The translations under genes were made by a program, and so were the position numbers. Below, in pieces: positions 8,083-16,754 of a DNA stretch of 63,201 nucleotides. Numbering within the stretch: the first letter of the stretch is position 1; each line of letters opens with the position of its first letter. The notes beneath the pieces were generated by a model. It was not told the origin of the DNA and made no database searches. It saw nothing but the letters and a program-made list of their open reading frames with translations. This stretch comes from Streptomyces albiflavescens (GTDB lineage: Bacteria > Actinomycetota > Actinomycetes > Streptomycetales > Streptomycetaceae): contig NZ_BMMM01000035.1 in assembly GCF_014645835.1 (NCBI RefSeq), positions 1-63,201 of the forward strand, given 5' to 3'.

Positions 8083-9567
8083 TCACCTCGTCACCGGGGT
8101 ACGGAAGCTACCGCTGTAGGCATCCGTGCGGTTCTGCGGAGTACCGGAGTTGGCCCGTGTCAGCACGGCCCGTACCCCCTGGCCGGCGACCGTCAGGCCC
8201 TGGTAGTCGCCGAGGAAGTAGCCCCCGGCGTACGGCGCCTGCAGCCAGTCGAAGACCGGCGAGATCCGGCGCTCGGACAGCAACCGCGTCTCACCGTGCG
8301 GCAGAGTGGCAAGCTGGTAGGCGGTGGGCAGGGTGGTGGTGTTGCCCGGCTTGAGGAACCGCAGGTCGTAGTAGGTGAGCGCGACCGTGCCCCGCCCGTC
8401 GACGGCGATCGACGGGGAGAACGCCGGCACGCCCTTCGGGCTGATCCGCTTCGGTGTCCTGCTCCAGGTGTGTCCGCCGTCGGTGGAGCGCACCAGCTGG
8501 ACGGAGTTGTACGCGCCGCCGGAGAAGTCCGAGCCTTCGTAGGCCACATACAGCGTGCCGCTCTTCGGATCGATGGCCGGGCTGGGCAGGGTGGCCGCGG
8601 CACGCAGCAACTTGGCGGGGTCGTTCGGATCGACCTCCGGTACGGCCGTGTCGCGGGCCACGGTGACCGGAGCGCTCCAGGTCTCACCGGCGTCGGTCGA
8701 GGTCACCACGGCGTAGTGGGCGTCGATGACGGTGTTCAGGTCCTCGGAGTATGTGATCCAGTCGAAGAAGTCGTACAGGGTGCCGCTGTGCCGGTCGACA
8801 ACGATCACATGGCCGATGGTCTGCGAGTTGGGCACGGCACTGGTGTCGACGAACGGCCGGGCCTCGCTCCACGTACGGCCGCCGTCGCGGGTGAGGGAGA
8901 TGTAGCCCGGGCCGTCGAAGCCGTTCGGGCCGGGAGGGTCGTTGTCGAGGCGGTCCCAGACCTGGTAGGCGGTGCCCTTGCGGGTCGGGTCGGCGGTGAT
9001 CGAGGGCTTGTCGTTGAAGAACGGCTGCTCGTCGACGTGCGTGGTGGTGAGGTTCTCCCAGGTGCGGCCGCCGTCGCGGGACGTGACCGTCAACAGAGCG
9101 CTGCGCGTGCTCTTGGTGAAGTCGACGCCCTCTCCACTGGCATAGACGGTGCCGTCCGGTCCGGTGCTCACCCACGGGTCGGAGGCCCGCTCGTAGTCCG
9201 CGCCGCCCGGGGCGCAGGAGCTGAAGGGCAGCGTGCTCTCGTGGAAAGCGTGGCCGTCCCTGGTCCAACTGGCCACCAGCCCACGGGCAGCGCCGTCGGA
9301 CCAGCGGTCCTGCTGGAACACGGTGACCACGCGTTTGGGGTTGCGCGGATCGACGGAGAGGTACGGCTCGACCTCGGTGCCCGGATAGACGACGCTGTCG
9401 GGCGACCTCGCGCCGATGGTGCAGTCCGCGTAGGGGTCACCGAAGGACACCTTGTCCAGTGGCCGGCCGCCGGAGCCGCGGTCGGCCGCGGCAGGAGCCG
9501 CTCCGGTGACCGTGGTGAGCACAAGCGCAGCGGCGGCGACGGCGGTCAGGGACGGGCGGACGCGCAT
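8083..9567 (-). CDS. Secreted BNR-repeat sialidase-like protein
   Basis: A 494-residue exported protein with sialidase/neuraminidase-type beta-propeller repeats. The ATG at 9567 is supported by AGGAGATCC just upstream and a signal peptide (residues 1-28, LTAVAAAALVLTTVTGAAPAAA). Asp-box (BNR) repeats are clear: SRDGGRTWE, TRDGGRTWS, STDAGETWS and STDGGHTWS. The acidic and Arg residues expected in a true sialidase active site cannot be verified by eye, so it may be an exo-alpha-sialidase or simply a propeller glycan-binding or hydrolase-like protein. It stands alone, with a large gap and an IS110 remnant upstream. Confidence 0.8.
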   Translation of the reverse strand: MRVRPSLTAVAAAALVLTTVTGAAPAAADRGSGGRPLDKVSFGDPYADCTIGARSPDSVVYPGTEVEPYLSVDPRNPKRVVTVFQQDRWSDGAARGLVASWTRDGHAFHESTLPFSSCAPGGADYERASDPWVSTGPDGTVYASGEGVDFTKSTRSALLTVTSRDGGRTWENLTTTHVDEQPFFNDKPSITADPTRKGTAYQVWDRLDNDPPGPNGFDGPGYISLTRDGGRTWSEARPFVDTSAVPNSQTIGHVIVVDRHSGTLYDFFDWITYSEDLNTVIDAHYAVVTSTDAGETWSAPVTVARDTAVPEVDPNDPAKLLRAAATLPSPAIDPKSGTLYVAYEGSDFSGGAYNSVQLVRSTDGGHTWSRTPKRISPKGVPAFSPSIAVDGRGTVALTYYDLRFLKPGNTTTLPTAYQLATLPHGETRLLSERRISPVFDWLQAPYAGGYFLGDYQGLTVAGQGVRAVLTRANSGTPQNRTDAYSGSFRTPVTR

Positions 9568-10103
9568 CAAGGATCTCCTCTGGGCCTCGGCGGCCGCATC
9601 AGGCACCGCCTGCATCGGGGCTGCGTGGGGCGCAGAGTCATACCGGAACGCAGGGGAAGACGACTCCGCTCGATCCTTTTCGGCGTCGTGGCCGGTGCCC
9701 TTGATGGGCCGGACGACGGAGTCCTCCCCGCCGCCGCGGGGGACCCCGGACGGCCCGCGCATCGGATGATGCGCGGGCCGTGGCGAACGTTGCCTGTCGC
9801 GGCACTGATATGTGGGGCCGATCTGTCAAGGGGCAGCCTTCAGCGGCGTCCGGGATACGGGTCTCGGGCGCCGCTTGTGTGCCTGGGGCCGGTCGGTGCC
9901 TGGTGGCGCGCGTGTCGGTCTCGACGCGTGGTCGATGCTGATATACGCGGGTTGGTTACCGCAGGACGGGCTGTTCGGCGGGAGCGTTTCCGCAGGTCTA
10001 GAGATCGAGCGTGGCGGCTGTCACCGCTGCTCATAGTGCCGTCGCGGGTCGCTCCTCACGCTGCCGCCACCAGGTCACCGGCCGGCCGGTCTGTGGGCCC
10101 GTC

Positions 10104-10238
10104 TCAGTCGGGCAGGGTGGCCAGCGACCAGCACCAGCCGGCCAGCTCGCGGGCGATGGCCACGTTCGCGACCACCGGCCGCTTGTGGCGGGCGATGAAG
10201 GTCTTCCAGCGCTGGTTGAGCCGCTGATTGCCCAGGTG
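10104..10238 (-). pseudogene. IS110-family transposase C-terminal remnant
   Basis: The minus strand reads LNQRWKTFIARHKRPVVANV then AIARELAGWCWSLATL before a stop. This is the characteristic C-terminal end of IS110-type (DEDD) transposases, where RW..L..R.K...V..VA.ARELAGF.W is usual. The catalytic core and the Ser motif are absent, so it is a relic of about 45 codons. Confidence 0.65.
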
Positions 10239-10275
10239 TCCGCGGGCGCGCGCTGCGGCCGGTGCGCGCTCCCTG

Positions 10276-10395
10276 CCATCCCTGCTCGGCTGCGGCGAGC
10301 TCGGCCTGAATGCGATCGGCCTCCTCACGAAGTTCGTCGACTCGACGGCGAGCGGCGAGCTCGTGCTGTTCCAGCAGTCCGACCACCGACGGCAT
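10276..10395 (-). pseudogene. Coiled-coil protein fragment, truncated
   Basis: From the ATG at 10395 the minus strand reads MPSVVGLLEQHELAARRRVD, then about 20 more helix-forming residues ending AELAAAEQGW, after which coding character is lost and the frame meets the IS110 relic. This looks like the first 40 residues of a longer helical protein cut by a deletion. I do not recognise the family with certainty. The rest of 9568-10691 shows no gene. Confidence 0.4.
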
Positions 10396-10691
10396 TCGCG
10401 ACCTCCCGGGAAACGACGACCCGACAGGCCACCACTGCCACCGCAGCACCCCTCTCATCCCCAACCAGCGGAAACCTGGCGATCACGCCCGGAAAGGCAG
10501 CAGCTTCCTCAGGCCCTCGGGTGCCGGTGCTGCGCGGTCAGCGGAGCTGCCGACATACGTGCCACGCGGCATAGACACGGATCGTCGGGCAAGGCTGCAA
10601 TCCCTGACCGTGAGCGGCGGGTTTCTGCTGCTCACAGGATGGGCGGCTTTCGGTACGACCCGCTGCGTTCATGAGGCGATCAACGCGGTGC

Positions 10692-13526
10692 TCAGCGAGC
10701 TGAGGACTCGGGGGCGTCCGCTGCTGGATACACCGTCGTCGTCGCCGGTTGCGGAGGAGAGAGCACTGAGCGGAGGTGTCTGCGAGAGCTGACTCCGAGC
10801 TTGGTGAATACGTTGCCGAGGTGCCACTCCACCGTGCGTGGGCTGATGAACAGCTGGGCGGCGATCTCGGAGTTGGTCCGCCCGTCTCTGGCCAGGCCGG
10901 CGATCTGTGCCTCCTGGCCGGTGAGTTCGGCGACGGCGCCGACCGTCCGCTTGCGTACGGTTTCTCCGGTCGCCAAAAGCTCTCTGCGGGCCCGCTCGGC
11001 AAAGGCGTCGGCTCCGACCCGGCTGAACGCCTCGTAGGCGGAGCGCAGTTGAGCACGGCTTTCCTGACGGCGGTTCTGACGACGCAGCCACTCGCCGTAC
11101 AACAGACGGGCGCGGAACAGCTGGACGGCGACCCGGCAGCGTCCGAGATGCTCGATCGCCTCCCGGTAGAGCGCATCGGCAGCTTCGCCGTCGCTCAGAA
11201 GCGCACGTGAGCAGGCCTCCATGCCCAGCGCCCACTCTGTTCCGCTGGTGTGGGTGCGTTCGGTGAGCTCGTCCAGCGCCGACGCGGCGGCCGCCGGCTG
11301 TCCGCTGCGGGCGGCCGCCTCGATCAGTTCGACCAGTGCCCAGCCGAAAAAGCCCAGGTCCTCGTATTGGCATGCGCGCGTCGCGGCTGCCAGGGCGTCC
11401 TCGTAGCGGCCGAGGCCGTTGTACAGCAGTGCGGTCGCGTACTCGGCCAGGCTGAGAACACGCCCCTCCCCCCGGGCGCTCACCTCTTCGATGGTGGTCT
11501 CGATGAGGTCCCGTGCCTGGGATTCCTGTCCTCGCCAGGCGGCGAGTACCAGGGACGTGTACATCATGGGTACGCCGCCCGCCGCCTCCGAGATCGCCGT
11601 CGCCTCGTCGATCAGAGCCGCCGCCGTGTCGAATTCGCCGGCGTGCACGTGGCAGTACGCCTGGTAGGTCAGTGCCATCGGGAGGACGGCGAGCGCACCC
11701 GCTTCGCGGGCGATTCCGACGGCGCCGGTCGCCAGCTCATGCCACGCGTCGTCGTCCCACAGCTCCGCGGCGAGAGGCTCGGGTGTCACCCGGAACGCCA
11801 GCCACAGCCAGCGCCTGTCCGCATCCGTCACGCCGGATCTCTGCTCCTGCCGGACGGCGCGCAGGGCACGCCTGAGAGCGTCGACGCTGGCGGCGTGGCC
11901 GTCGATGATCAGGTCGGCCATGCTGTCCAGCAGGACGTCGACCATCCGCGGAGGCGTCGACGGTGGCGGTCCGGCACGGGCGGCCTCGGCCACCTCGCGC
12001 TGCCCGGGTCCCGCGCTCAGGCGGCCGGCGAAGATCGCCGCGCCCACCGCCTCCAGCAGGGTGTCACGGGCCAGGGCGGTGTCGAGAGGCGCCAGCTGGT
12101 GTGCCGCGTCGAGCAGAAGCCGGGGCGCGTCGCTGCCGCGCAGCTGGGAGAACACCAGCCGGGCTCGCAGCCGCTCCAGCCGGGCGCGCTGCAGGTTGTC
12201 GAGCGGGCCGGCCTCCGCGGCCGCCAGCAGGTTGTGAGCATGGTCGGCCCCGCCGGCGTCGATCTCGGCCTGGGCGGCGGCCAGTGCACGGGTGATGCGG
12301 TCCGCGGGATCGGGCGTCAGCTCCGCCGCCCTCCGCAGAAACGAGGCTGCCGCGGCGGCTCCTCCCCGGCCTTGTGCCCTGCCGGCCGAGCGCTCCAGGT
12401 CGACGGCGACGCTCTCGTCGGGCTGGGTGGCGGCATGAGCGCGATGCCACGCTCTGCGATCAGGATCAAGGCGGGGATCGGTGGCTTCCGCCAGTGCTCG
12501 GTGCGCCGCCCGGCGGTCCGGCGCGGATGTCCTCTGGTAGACGGCCGAGCGCACCAGGGGGTGACGGAACCGCGCCCTGGTGCCGAACTCGACGAGTCCT
12601 GCCGCCTCGGCCGACGCTGCGGCGTCCGCCGGTATCTCCTGCAGATCGGCGGCCCGCCACAACAGATCCACGTCTCCGGTCGGCTCGGCCGCGGCGGTCA
12701 GCAGAAGCCGCCGGCTGTCCTGCGGAAGCGATCGGAACTGCTGGTGGAAGGCGGTCTCGATACAGCTCGCCACGGAGCGTCTGCCGGGGAGCCCGAAGCC
12801 GCCCGCCAGCTCAGCAGGGGCGAGCGCGTGCGTCACCTGCAGCAAGGCCAACGGGTTGCCGTGCGCCTCGGCCACGATCCGGTCCCGTACGAGCGGGTCG
12901 AGCGGCACGCGGACGGCCGAAGCCAGCAGGGCACGCGCGTCGGGCCCGCTGAGGCCCCCGACGATCAGCTCAGGCAGACCTGCCAGCTCACGATCGTCAT
13001 CGGGATCCCGCAGCGCGAAGATCAAAGCCACCGGTTCGGCCATCAATCTCCTGGCGACAAACGCCAGCACCTGCAGGGACCCGTCATCGAGCCACTGTGC
13101 ATCATCGACGAGGCAGGCAAGCGGCTGATCCTCGGCGGCGCCGACCAGCAGACTGAGCACAGCCAGGCCTACCAGGAACCGACGGGGCGCCTCGCCCTCC
13201 TGCAGTCCAAACGCGACGGACAACGCATCGCGCTGCGGTCCAGGCAGCTCATGAAGCCGACCCAGCATGGGCGCGCAGAGCTGGTGAATGCCCGCGAACG
13301 GAAGCTCCATCTCCGACTCGATGCCTGCGACGCCAGCGGTACGAAATCCGACGGCCCGGCCGACTGCGTAGTCCAGCAATGCGGTCTTGCCGATCCCTGC
13401 CTCACCGCGAAGGACCAGGACCGCGCTGCTGCCCGCCCGCGCTGTGGCCAGTACCCGCTCCAGCGCGGCGAGCTCCTGGCCCCGGCCCCGCAGTGCGACC
13501 TGCGTTTCGCTGGCGGGCACGCCCAT
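10692..13526 (-). CDS. Large ATP-binding LuxR-family (LAL) transcriptional regulator
   Basis: A 944-residue cytoplasmic regulator. N-terminal NTPase domain: Walker A GEAGIGKTALL at about 40-50, Walker B LACLVDDAQWLDD at about 135-147, and ALIFALRDPDDD. A long TPR-like helical middle is rich in Ala/Leu/Arg. The last about 65 residues are a LuxR helix-turn-helix: LTGQEAQIAGLARDGRTNSE followed by IAAQLFISPRTVEWHLGNVF. The size fits the LAL family (MalT-like, about 900-1000 residues), which often activates carbon use or secondary-metabolite genes. The ATG at 13526 follows AGGGAG; an in-frame ATG 11 codons upstream is possible. It is divergent from the epoxide hydrolase gene, separated by 438 bases, so it may control that pair. 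Confidence 0.92.
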   Translation of the reverse strand: MGVPASETQVALRGRGQELAALERVLATARAGSSAVLVLRGEAGIGKTALLDYAVGRAVGFRTAGVAGIESEMELPFAGIHQLCAPMLGRLHELPGPQRDALSVAFGLQEGEAPRRFLVGLAVLSLLVGAAEDQPLACLVDDAQWLDDGSLQVLAFVARRLMAEPVALIFALRDPDDDRELAGLPELIVGGLSGPDARALLASAVRVPLDPLVRDRIVAEAHGNPLALLQVTHALAPAELAGGFGLPGRRSVASCIETAFHQQFRSLPQDSRRLLLTAAAEPTGDVDLLWRAADLQEIPADAAASAEAAGLVEFGTRARFRHPLVRSAVYQRTSAPDRRAAHRALAEATDPRLDPDRRAWHRAHAATQPDESVAVDLERSAGRAQGRGGAAAAASFLRRAAELTPDPADRITRALAAAQAEIDAGGADHAHNLLAAAEAGPLDNLQRARLERLRARLVFSQLRGSDAPRLLLDAAHQLAPLDTALARDTLLEAVGAAIFAGRLSAGPGQREVAEAARAGPPPSTPPRMVDVLLDSMADLIIDGHAASVDALRRALRAVRQEQRSGVTDADRRWLWLAFRVTPEPLAAELWDDDAWHELATGAVGIAREAGALAVLPMALTYQAYCHVHAGEFDTAAALIDEATAISEAAGGVPMMYTSLVLAAWRGQESQARDLIETTIEEVSARGEGRVLSLAEYATALLYNGLGRYEDALAAATRACQYEDLGFFGWALVELIEAAARSGQPAAAASALDELTERTHTSGTEWALGMEACSRALLSDGEAADALYREAIEHLGRCRVAVQLFRARLLYGEWLRRQNRRQESRAQLRSAYEAFSRVGADAFAERARRELLATGETVRKRTVGAVAELTGQEAQIAGLARDGRTNSEIAAQLFISPRTVEWHLGNVFTKLGVSSRRHLRSVLSPPQPATTTVYPAADAPESSAR

Positions 13527-13964
13527 GGATCGATCTCCCTGGTCCGCTGCTTGGTGCATTGCGCGGCCAATACGGTCATTTTGATCAGGTCGAGCCAGTT
13601 GGCTTTCCGGTGCGAGCCTCACGCACGACTCGACCTCGCAGGGCTCACGGCCGACCGGAGCGACCCCGGCCGACCAGGCGTGCTGCCTTCAGACACCACT
13701 TGACGCCTGCCTTGTCACTTTAGTGCGCTTTAGGTGCTTTCGGCGGCTATGCAGGTCCAGGCCCGCACGGAGCTTGGTGCGCTCCGATCACCGCTCGGCC
13801 CGCCGACGACCCTCCGCCGTTGTTTCCGGCGCGAACGCAATGCCCCCGGGTTCAGCCACGGGTCCGACCCCGGGGTTTCCACGGGGGCGAGGTACGCACG
13901 GCGATGCCACCGTGGAGGAGTCAGCGACACAGAGCCGCTGACGATGACAAGGAGACCCCCACAC
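13527..13964. other. Divergent promoter region between LAL regulator and epoxide hydrolase
   Basis: 438 bases with no credible gene. It should carry the promoters of both divergent units. A C/T-run and GGCGCGAACGC-type text near 13830 are visible, but no clear operator was recognised. Confidence 0.5.
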
Positions 13965-15161
13965 ATGTCTGCAACACCCCAAGAGACAGCGATCCGGCCG
14001 TTCACGTTCGAGTTCCCCGAGGCGGAACTCAAGGATCTGCGCGCGCGCATTGAGGCGGCGCGGTGGCCCGAGAAGGAGACCGTTGCGGACCAGTCGCAGG
14101 GCACGCAGCTGGAGACGATGAAGGAGCTTGCGCGTTACTGGGCGTCGGAGTACGACTGGCGCAAGGTCGAGGCGAAGCTGAAGGCCCTGCCGCATTTCAT
14201 CACCGAGATCGACGGCCTGGACATCCACTTCATTCACGTTCGTTCGAAGCATGAGGATGCTCTGCCGCTGATCGTGACGCACGGATGGCCCGGCTCGATC
14301 ATCGAGCAGCTGAAGATCATCGAGCCGCTCACCAACCCCACCGCCCACGGTGGAAGCGCGTCGGACGCCTTCCACCTGGTGATCCCGTCGATGCCCGGCT
14401 ACGGGTTCTCGGGCAAGCCCACCACGACCGGCTGGGGTCCCGAGCGCATCGCACGCGCCTGGGGAGAGCTGATGAAGCGCCTGGGCTACACGAAGTACGT
14501 GGCACAGGGCGGCGACTGGGGCGCGATCATCGCCGACTTCATGGGTGTGCAGGAGCCCGAGGGCCTGGTCGGCATCCACACCAACATGGCCGGCGTGGTT
14601 CCGCCCGCCATCGACGCTGCGCTCATCGCGGGCAACCCGCTGCCTGCGGGCCTGTCGCTCTCCGACGAGGAGAAGGCGGCGGTCGATCAGCTGGACTTCG
14701 CTTACCGGCACGTCTACTTCGCCTACCAGATGGGGTCGCGTCCGCAGTCGCTGACGGGGCTGGCGGATTCCCCCGTCGGCCTGGCGGCGTTCCTGCTCGA
14801 CCACGACGCGGCCAGCCTGGCCATGATCTCCCGGTCCTTCGCCGGTGTCACCGAAGGCCTCACCCGAGACGATGTCCTGGACAACATCACGCTCTTCTGG
14901 TTGACGAACACGGCGATCTCCGCGGCTCGCCTCTACGCGGAGAACACGACCTCCTTCTTCGGCGTCAAGGGCGTCTCCCTGCCGGTCGCCGTGAGCGTCT
15001 TCCCCGACGAGATGTACCAGGCCCCGAAGAGCTGGGCGGAGCAGGCCTACCCCAACCTCGTCCACTACAACAAGACCCCCAAGGGCGGCCACTTCGCCGC
15101 GTGGGAGCAGCCGGAGCTGCTCGTTGAGGAGATTCGCGTGGGCCTCCGGTCACTTCGCTAG
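13965..15161 (+). CDS. Epoxide hydrolase (alpha/beta-hydrolase, EHN-type)
   Basis: A 398-residue cytosolic enzyme that adds water to epoxides to give diols. Residues 8-115 match the epoxide-hydrolase N-terminal region (IRPFTFEFPEAELKDLRARI, RWPEK, YDWRKVEAKLKALPHF). Oxyanion-hole HGWPG is at 106-110, the nucleophile is Asp184 in QGGDWGA, and the catalytic His is His376 in KGGHFAAWEQPE. Tyr residues in the lid (AYRHVYFAYQM) could protonate the epoxide. The start ATG follows AAGGAG by 10 bases; an earlier in-frame ATG (13944) overlaps that site. The next gene begins immediately after the TAG stop, so the two are translated as a unit. Length and all catalytic residues are normal. Confidence 0.93.
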   Translation: MSATPQETAIRPFTFEFPEAELKDLRARIEAARWPEKETVADQSQGTQLETMKELARYWASEYDWRKVEAKLKALPHFITEIDGLDIHFIHVRSKHEDALPLIVTHGWPGSIIEQLKIIEPLTNPTAHGGSASDAFHLVIPSMPGYGFSGKPTTTGWGPERIARAWGELMKRLGYTKYVAQGGDWGAIIADFMGVQEPEGLVGIHTNMAGVVPPAIDAALIAGNPLPAGLSLSDEEKAAVDQLDFAYRHVYFAYQMGSRPQSLTGLADSPVGLAAFLLDHDAASLAMISRSFAGVTEGLTRDDVLDNITLFWLTNTAISAARLYAENTTSFFGVKGVSLPVAVSVFPDEMYQAPKSWAEQAYPNLVHYNKTPKGGHFAAWEQPELLVEEIRVGLRSLR

Positions 15162-16115
15162 ATGACCGCGCTCGACCGACGGCACATGCCCTCGCTCGGC
15201 GGGGCGGCCGAGTGGCTCAACTCCGAGCCGCTCGGCCGCCCCGAGCTGCGCGGCCACGTCGTCCTCGTGGACTTCTGGACGCTGACGTGCATCAACTGGC
15301 TGCGCGCGCAGCCGTACATCCGTGCGTGGTCGCAGGCCTACCGAAACGACGGGTTGGTCGTCATCGGAGGCCATACGCCGGAGTTCTCGTTCGAGCACGA
15401 GATCGACCGCGTGCGGCACGCGATGACGGAGCGAGGGATCGACTACCCGGTTGTGATCGACAACGACTACGGAGTCTGGAGCGCCTTCGACAACCACTAC
15501 TGGCCGGCGCTCTACTTCGTCGACGCGGACGGCATCATCCGCGGCCACCACTTCGGCGAGGGACGCTACGAGCAATCGGAGCGCGTCATCCAGCGGCTGC
15601 TCGGTGTCGAGCGCAAGCTCGTACGCGTCGAAGGGTTCGGAGTGGAGGCGGCGGCCGACTGGGACCACCTGCGTACACCCGAGACGTATCTCGGCTACGA
15701 GCGCAGCGAGCACTTCGCGTCACCGGACGGCGCCGCGTTCGACGAACGCCGGGTCTACGCGCCCCTGGAGCGCCTGCGCTCCCATCACTGGGCCCTCGTC
15801 GGCCAGTGGACGATCGGGCGTGAGCACGTCGTGCTCAACCAGGCCGGCGGGAGCATCGCCTGCAGGTTTCATGCGCGCGACGCTCACCTCGTGCTGTCCC
15901 GGGGGACGCACGATCCGATTGCGTTCCGCGTGCTCGTGGACGGCGAGGCGCCGGGCCGGTCGCACGGCGTGGACGTCGACGAGGACGGCAACGGCCTGCT
16001 CCGGGACGGCCGTCTCTACCAACTCGTGCGCGAGCACGACACGGTCCGCGAGCGGACCATGCAGATCACGTTCCTCGAGTCCGGCGCCGAGGCGTACGCG
16101 TTCACGTTCGGGTAG
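15162..16115 (+). CDS. Thioredoxin-fold (DipZ/redoxin-like) protein with CxxW instead of CxxC
   Basis: A 317-residue protein whose first 150 residues are a thioredoxin/redoxin fold like the C-terminal part of DipZ proteins (VVLVDFWTLTCINWLRAQPY, VVIGGHTPEFSFE, GIDYPVVIDNDYGVW, YWPALYFVDADG). The rest is the beta-rich domain that follows in the same proteins (HWALVGQWTIG, ITFLESGAEAYAFTFG). The redox motif is normally C-I-N-C; here it is Cys43-Ile-Asn-Trp46, one base away from TGC, so classical dithiol chemistry is lost. There is no membrane segment and no signal peptide. It starts on the base after the epoxide hydrolase stop, with no intergenic space, which argues for a shared job. Confidence 0.85.
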   Translation: MTALDRRHMPSLGGAAEWLNSEPLGRPELRGHVVLVDFWTLTCINWLRAQPYIRAWSQAYRNDGLVVIGGHTPEFSFEHEIDRVRHAMTERGIDYPVVIDNDYGVWSAFDNHYWPALYFVDADGIIRGHHFGEGRYEQSERVIQRLLGVERKLVRVEGFGVEAAADWDHLRTPETYLGYERSEHFASPDGAAFDERRVYAPLERLRSHHWALVGQWTIGREHVVLNQAGGSIACRFHARDAHLVLSRGTHDPIAFRVLVDGEAPGRSHGVDVDEDGNGLLRDGRLYQLVREHDTVRERTMQITFLESGAEAYAFTFG

Positions 16116-16126
16116 CCAACAGACGG

Positions 16127-16288
16127 CTCGTCGATGGTGCGGGCATGTTTCACCTGTGGAGCGCTGGTCGCGCCGTCGCTGACCTCGCAGGTCAGCATCC
16201 GGTCGAGGATCAGACGTAGTTGCAGGAGCGGAGCGCCGTAGCGGACCGCGTTGCCGAGAAGTTCGCTGACGATGAGCTCATCGGTGAA
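16127..16288 (-). pseudogene. Anti-sigma-factor-type HATPase remnant
   Basis: The minus strand reads FTDELIVSELLGNAVRYGAP then LRLILDRMLTCEVSDGATSAP and HARTIDE. This is the N-box region of the RsbW-like ATP-binding domain fused to or partnered with SpoIIE phosphatases (compare ELLVSELVGNVVRHA and ICEVSDASLTTPHIRH in the 55-58 kb protein). The G-box end and the N-terminus are missing and the flanking frame degenerates, so it is a relic. It sits next to a SpoIIE gene and may once have been part of it. Confidence 0.6.
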
Positions 16289-16378
16289 CCGCCTTTCACG
16301 GCAGCGGCGCGACCCCGCCCGGTGGGTTGCTGCCAAATCTCAGCACCGCGTGGCGCCCGTGGACAAGGCCCTGAGCGC

Positions 16379-16401
16379 GGCTTGATGACCCAGGTCAAGC
16401 C
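16379..16401. repeat. REP-like palindromic element, copy A
   Basis: Perfect 7-bp arms GGCTTGA and TCAAGCC around a 9-base centre TGACCCAGG. The same element with one G-U-type change occurs at 20730-20752, and a degenerate copy occurs at 20309-20326. Similarity between copies A and C continues about 20 bases further (CTCACA, then CCTTT). Confidence 0.6.
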
Positions 16402-16754
16402 TCGCTCACAACCCTTTCTGCGACTGGCGCATACGGCGGGGTCGACGCTGGGAATGGCGACTGTTTGGACAGTGCGGCCCGGTGCAGCGCTGGCTGCTGT
16501 CCCCTGTCATCCGATCTTGCCCCCGTACGGTGCCCTGACCTGTGCAAAGACAAAGTCGGTTGAGGCGTGGATGCCTCACCATCTCGCTTGATGTTGTTGG
16601 CCAACAGCGCTTCCACGTCAGAGGCCGTCGCACAGCGACGCATTGACTTCGCCTCGGCTTCCCGGCCCGGACACCAGGGGAGGGGAAGCCAGCCGAGTAC
16701 CCGACCCGGACGAAGGCGGCGTACGGGCACTGCGAGGCTTGGCGCAATACCGCG

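Noticed and set aside
8017..10227. Long plus-strand open frame over the sialidase-like gene
   Set aside because: Antisense shadow; the minus strand has four Asp-box repeats and a signal peptide.
11250..13703. Long plus-strand frame opposite the LAL regulator
   Set aside because: Low-complexity composition without motifs; the minus strand carries Walker A/B and a LuxR helix-turn-helix.
16395..16747. Minus-strand frames between the HATPase relic and the SpoIIE gene
   Set aside because: Text such as ATASDVEALLANNIKRDGEA looks mildly protein-like, but no start, ribosome site or family was recognised.
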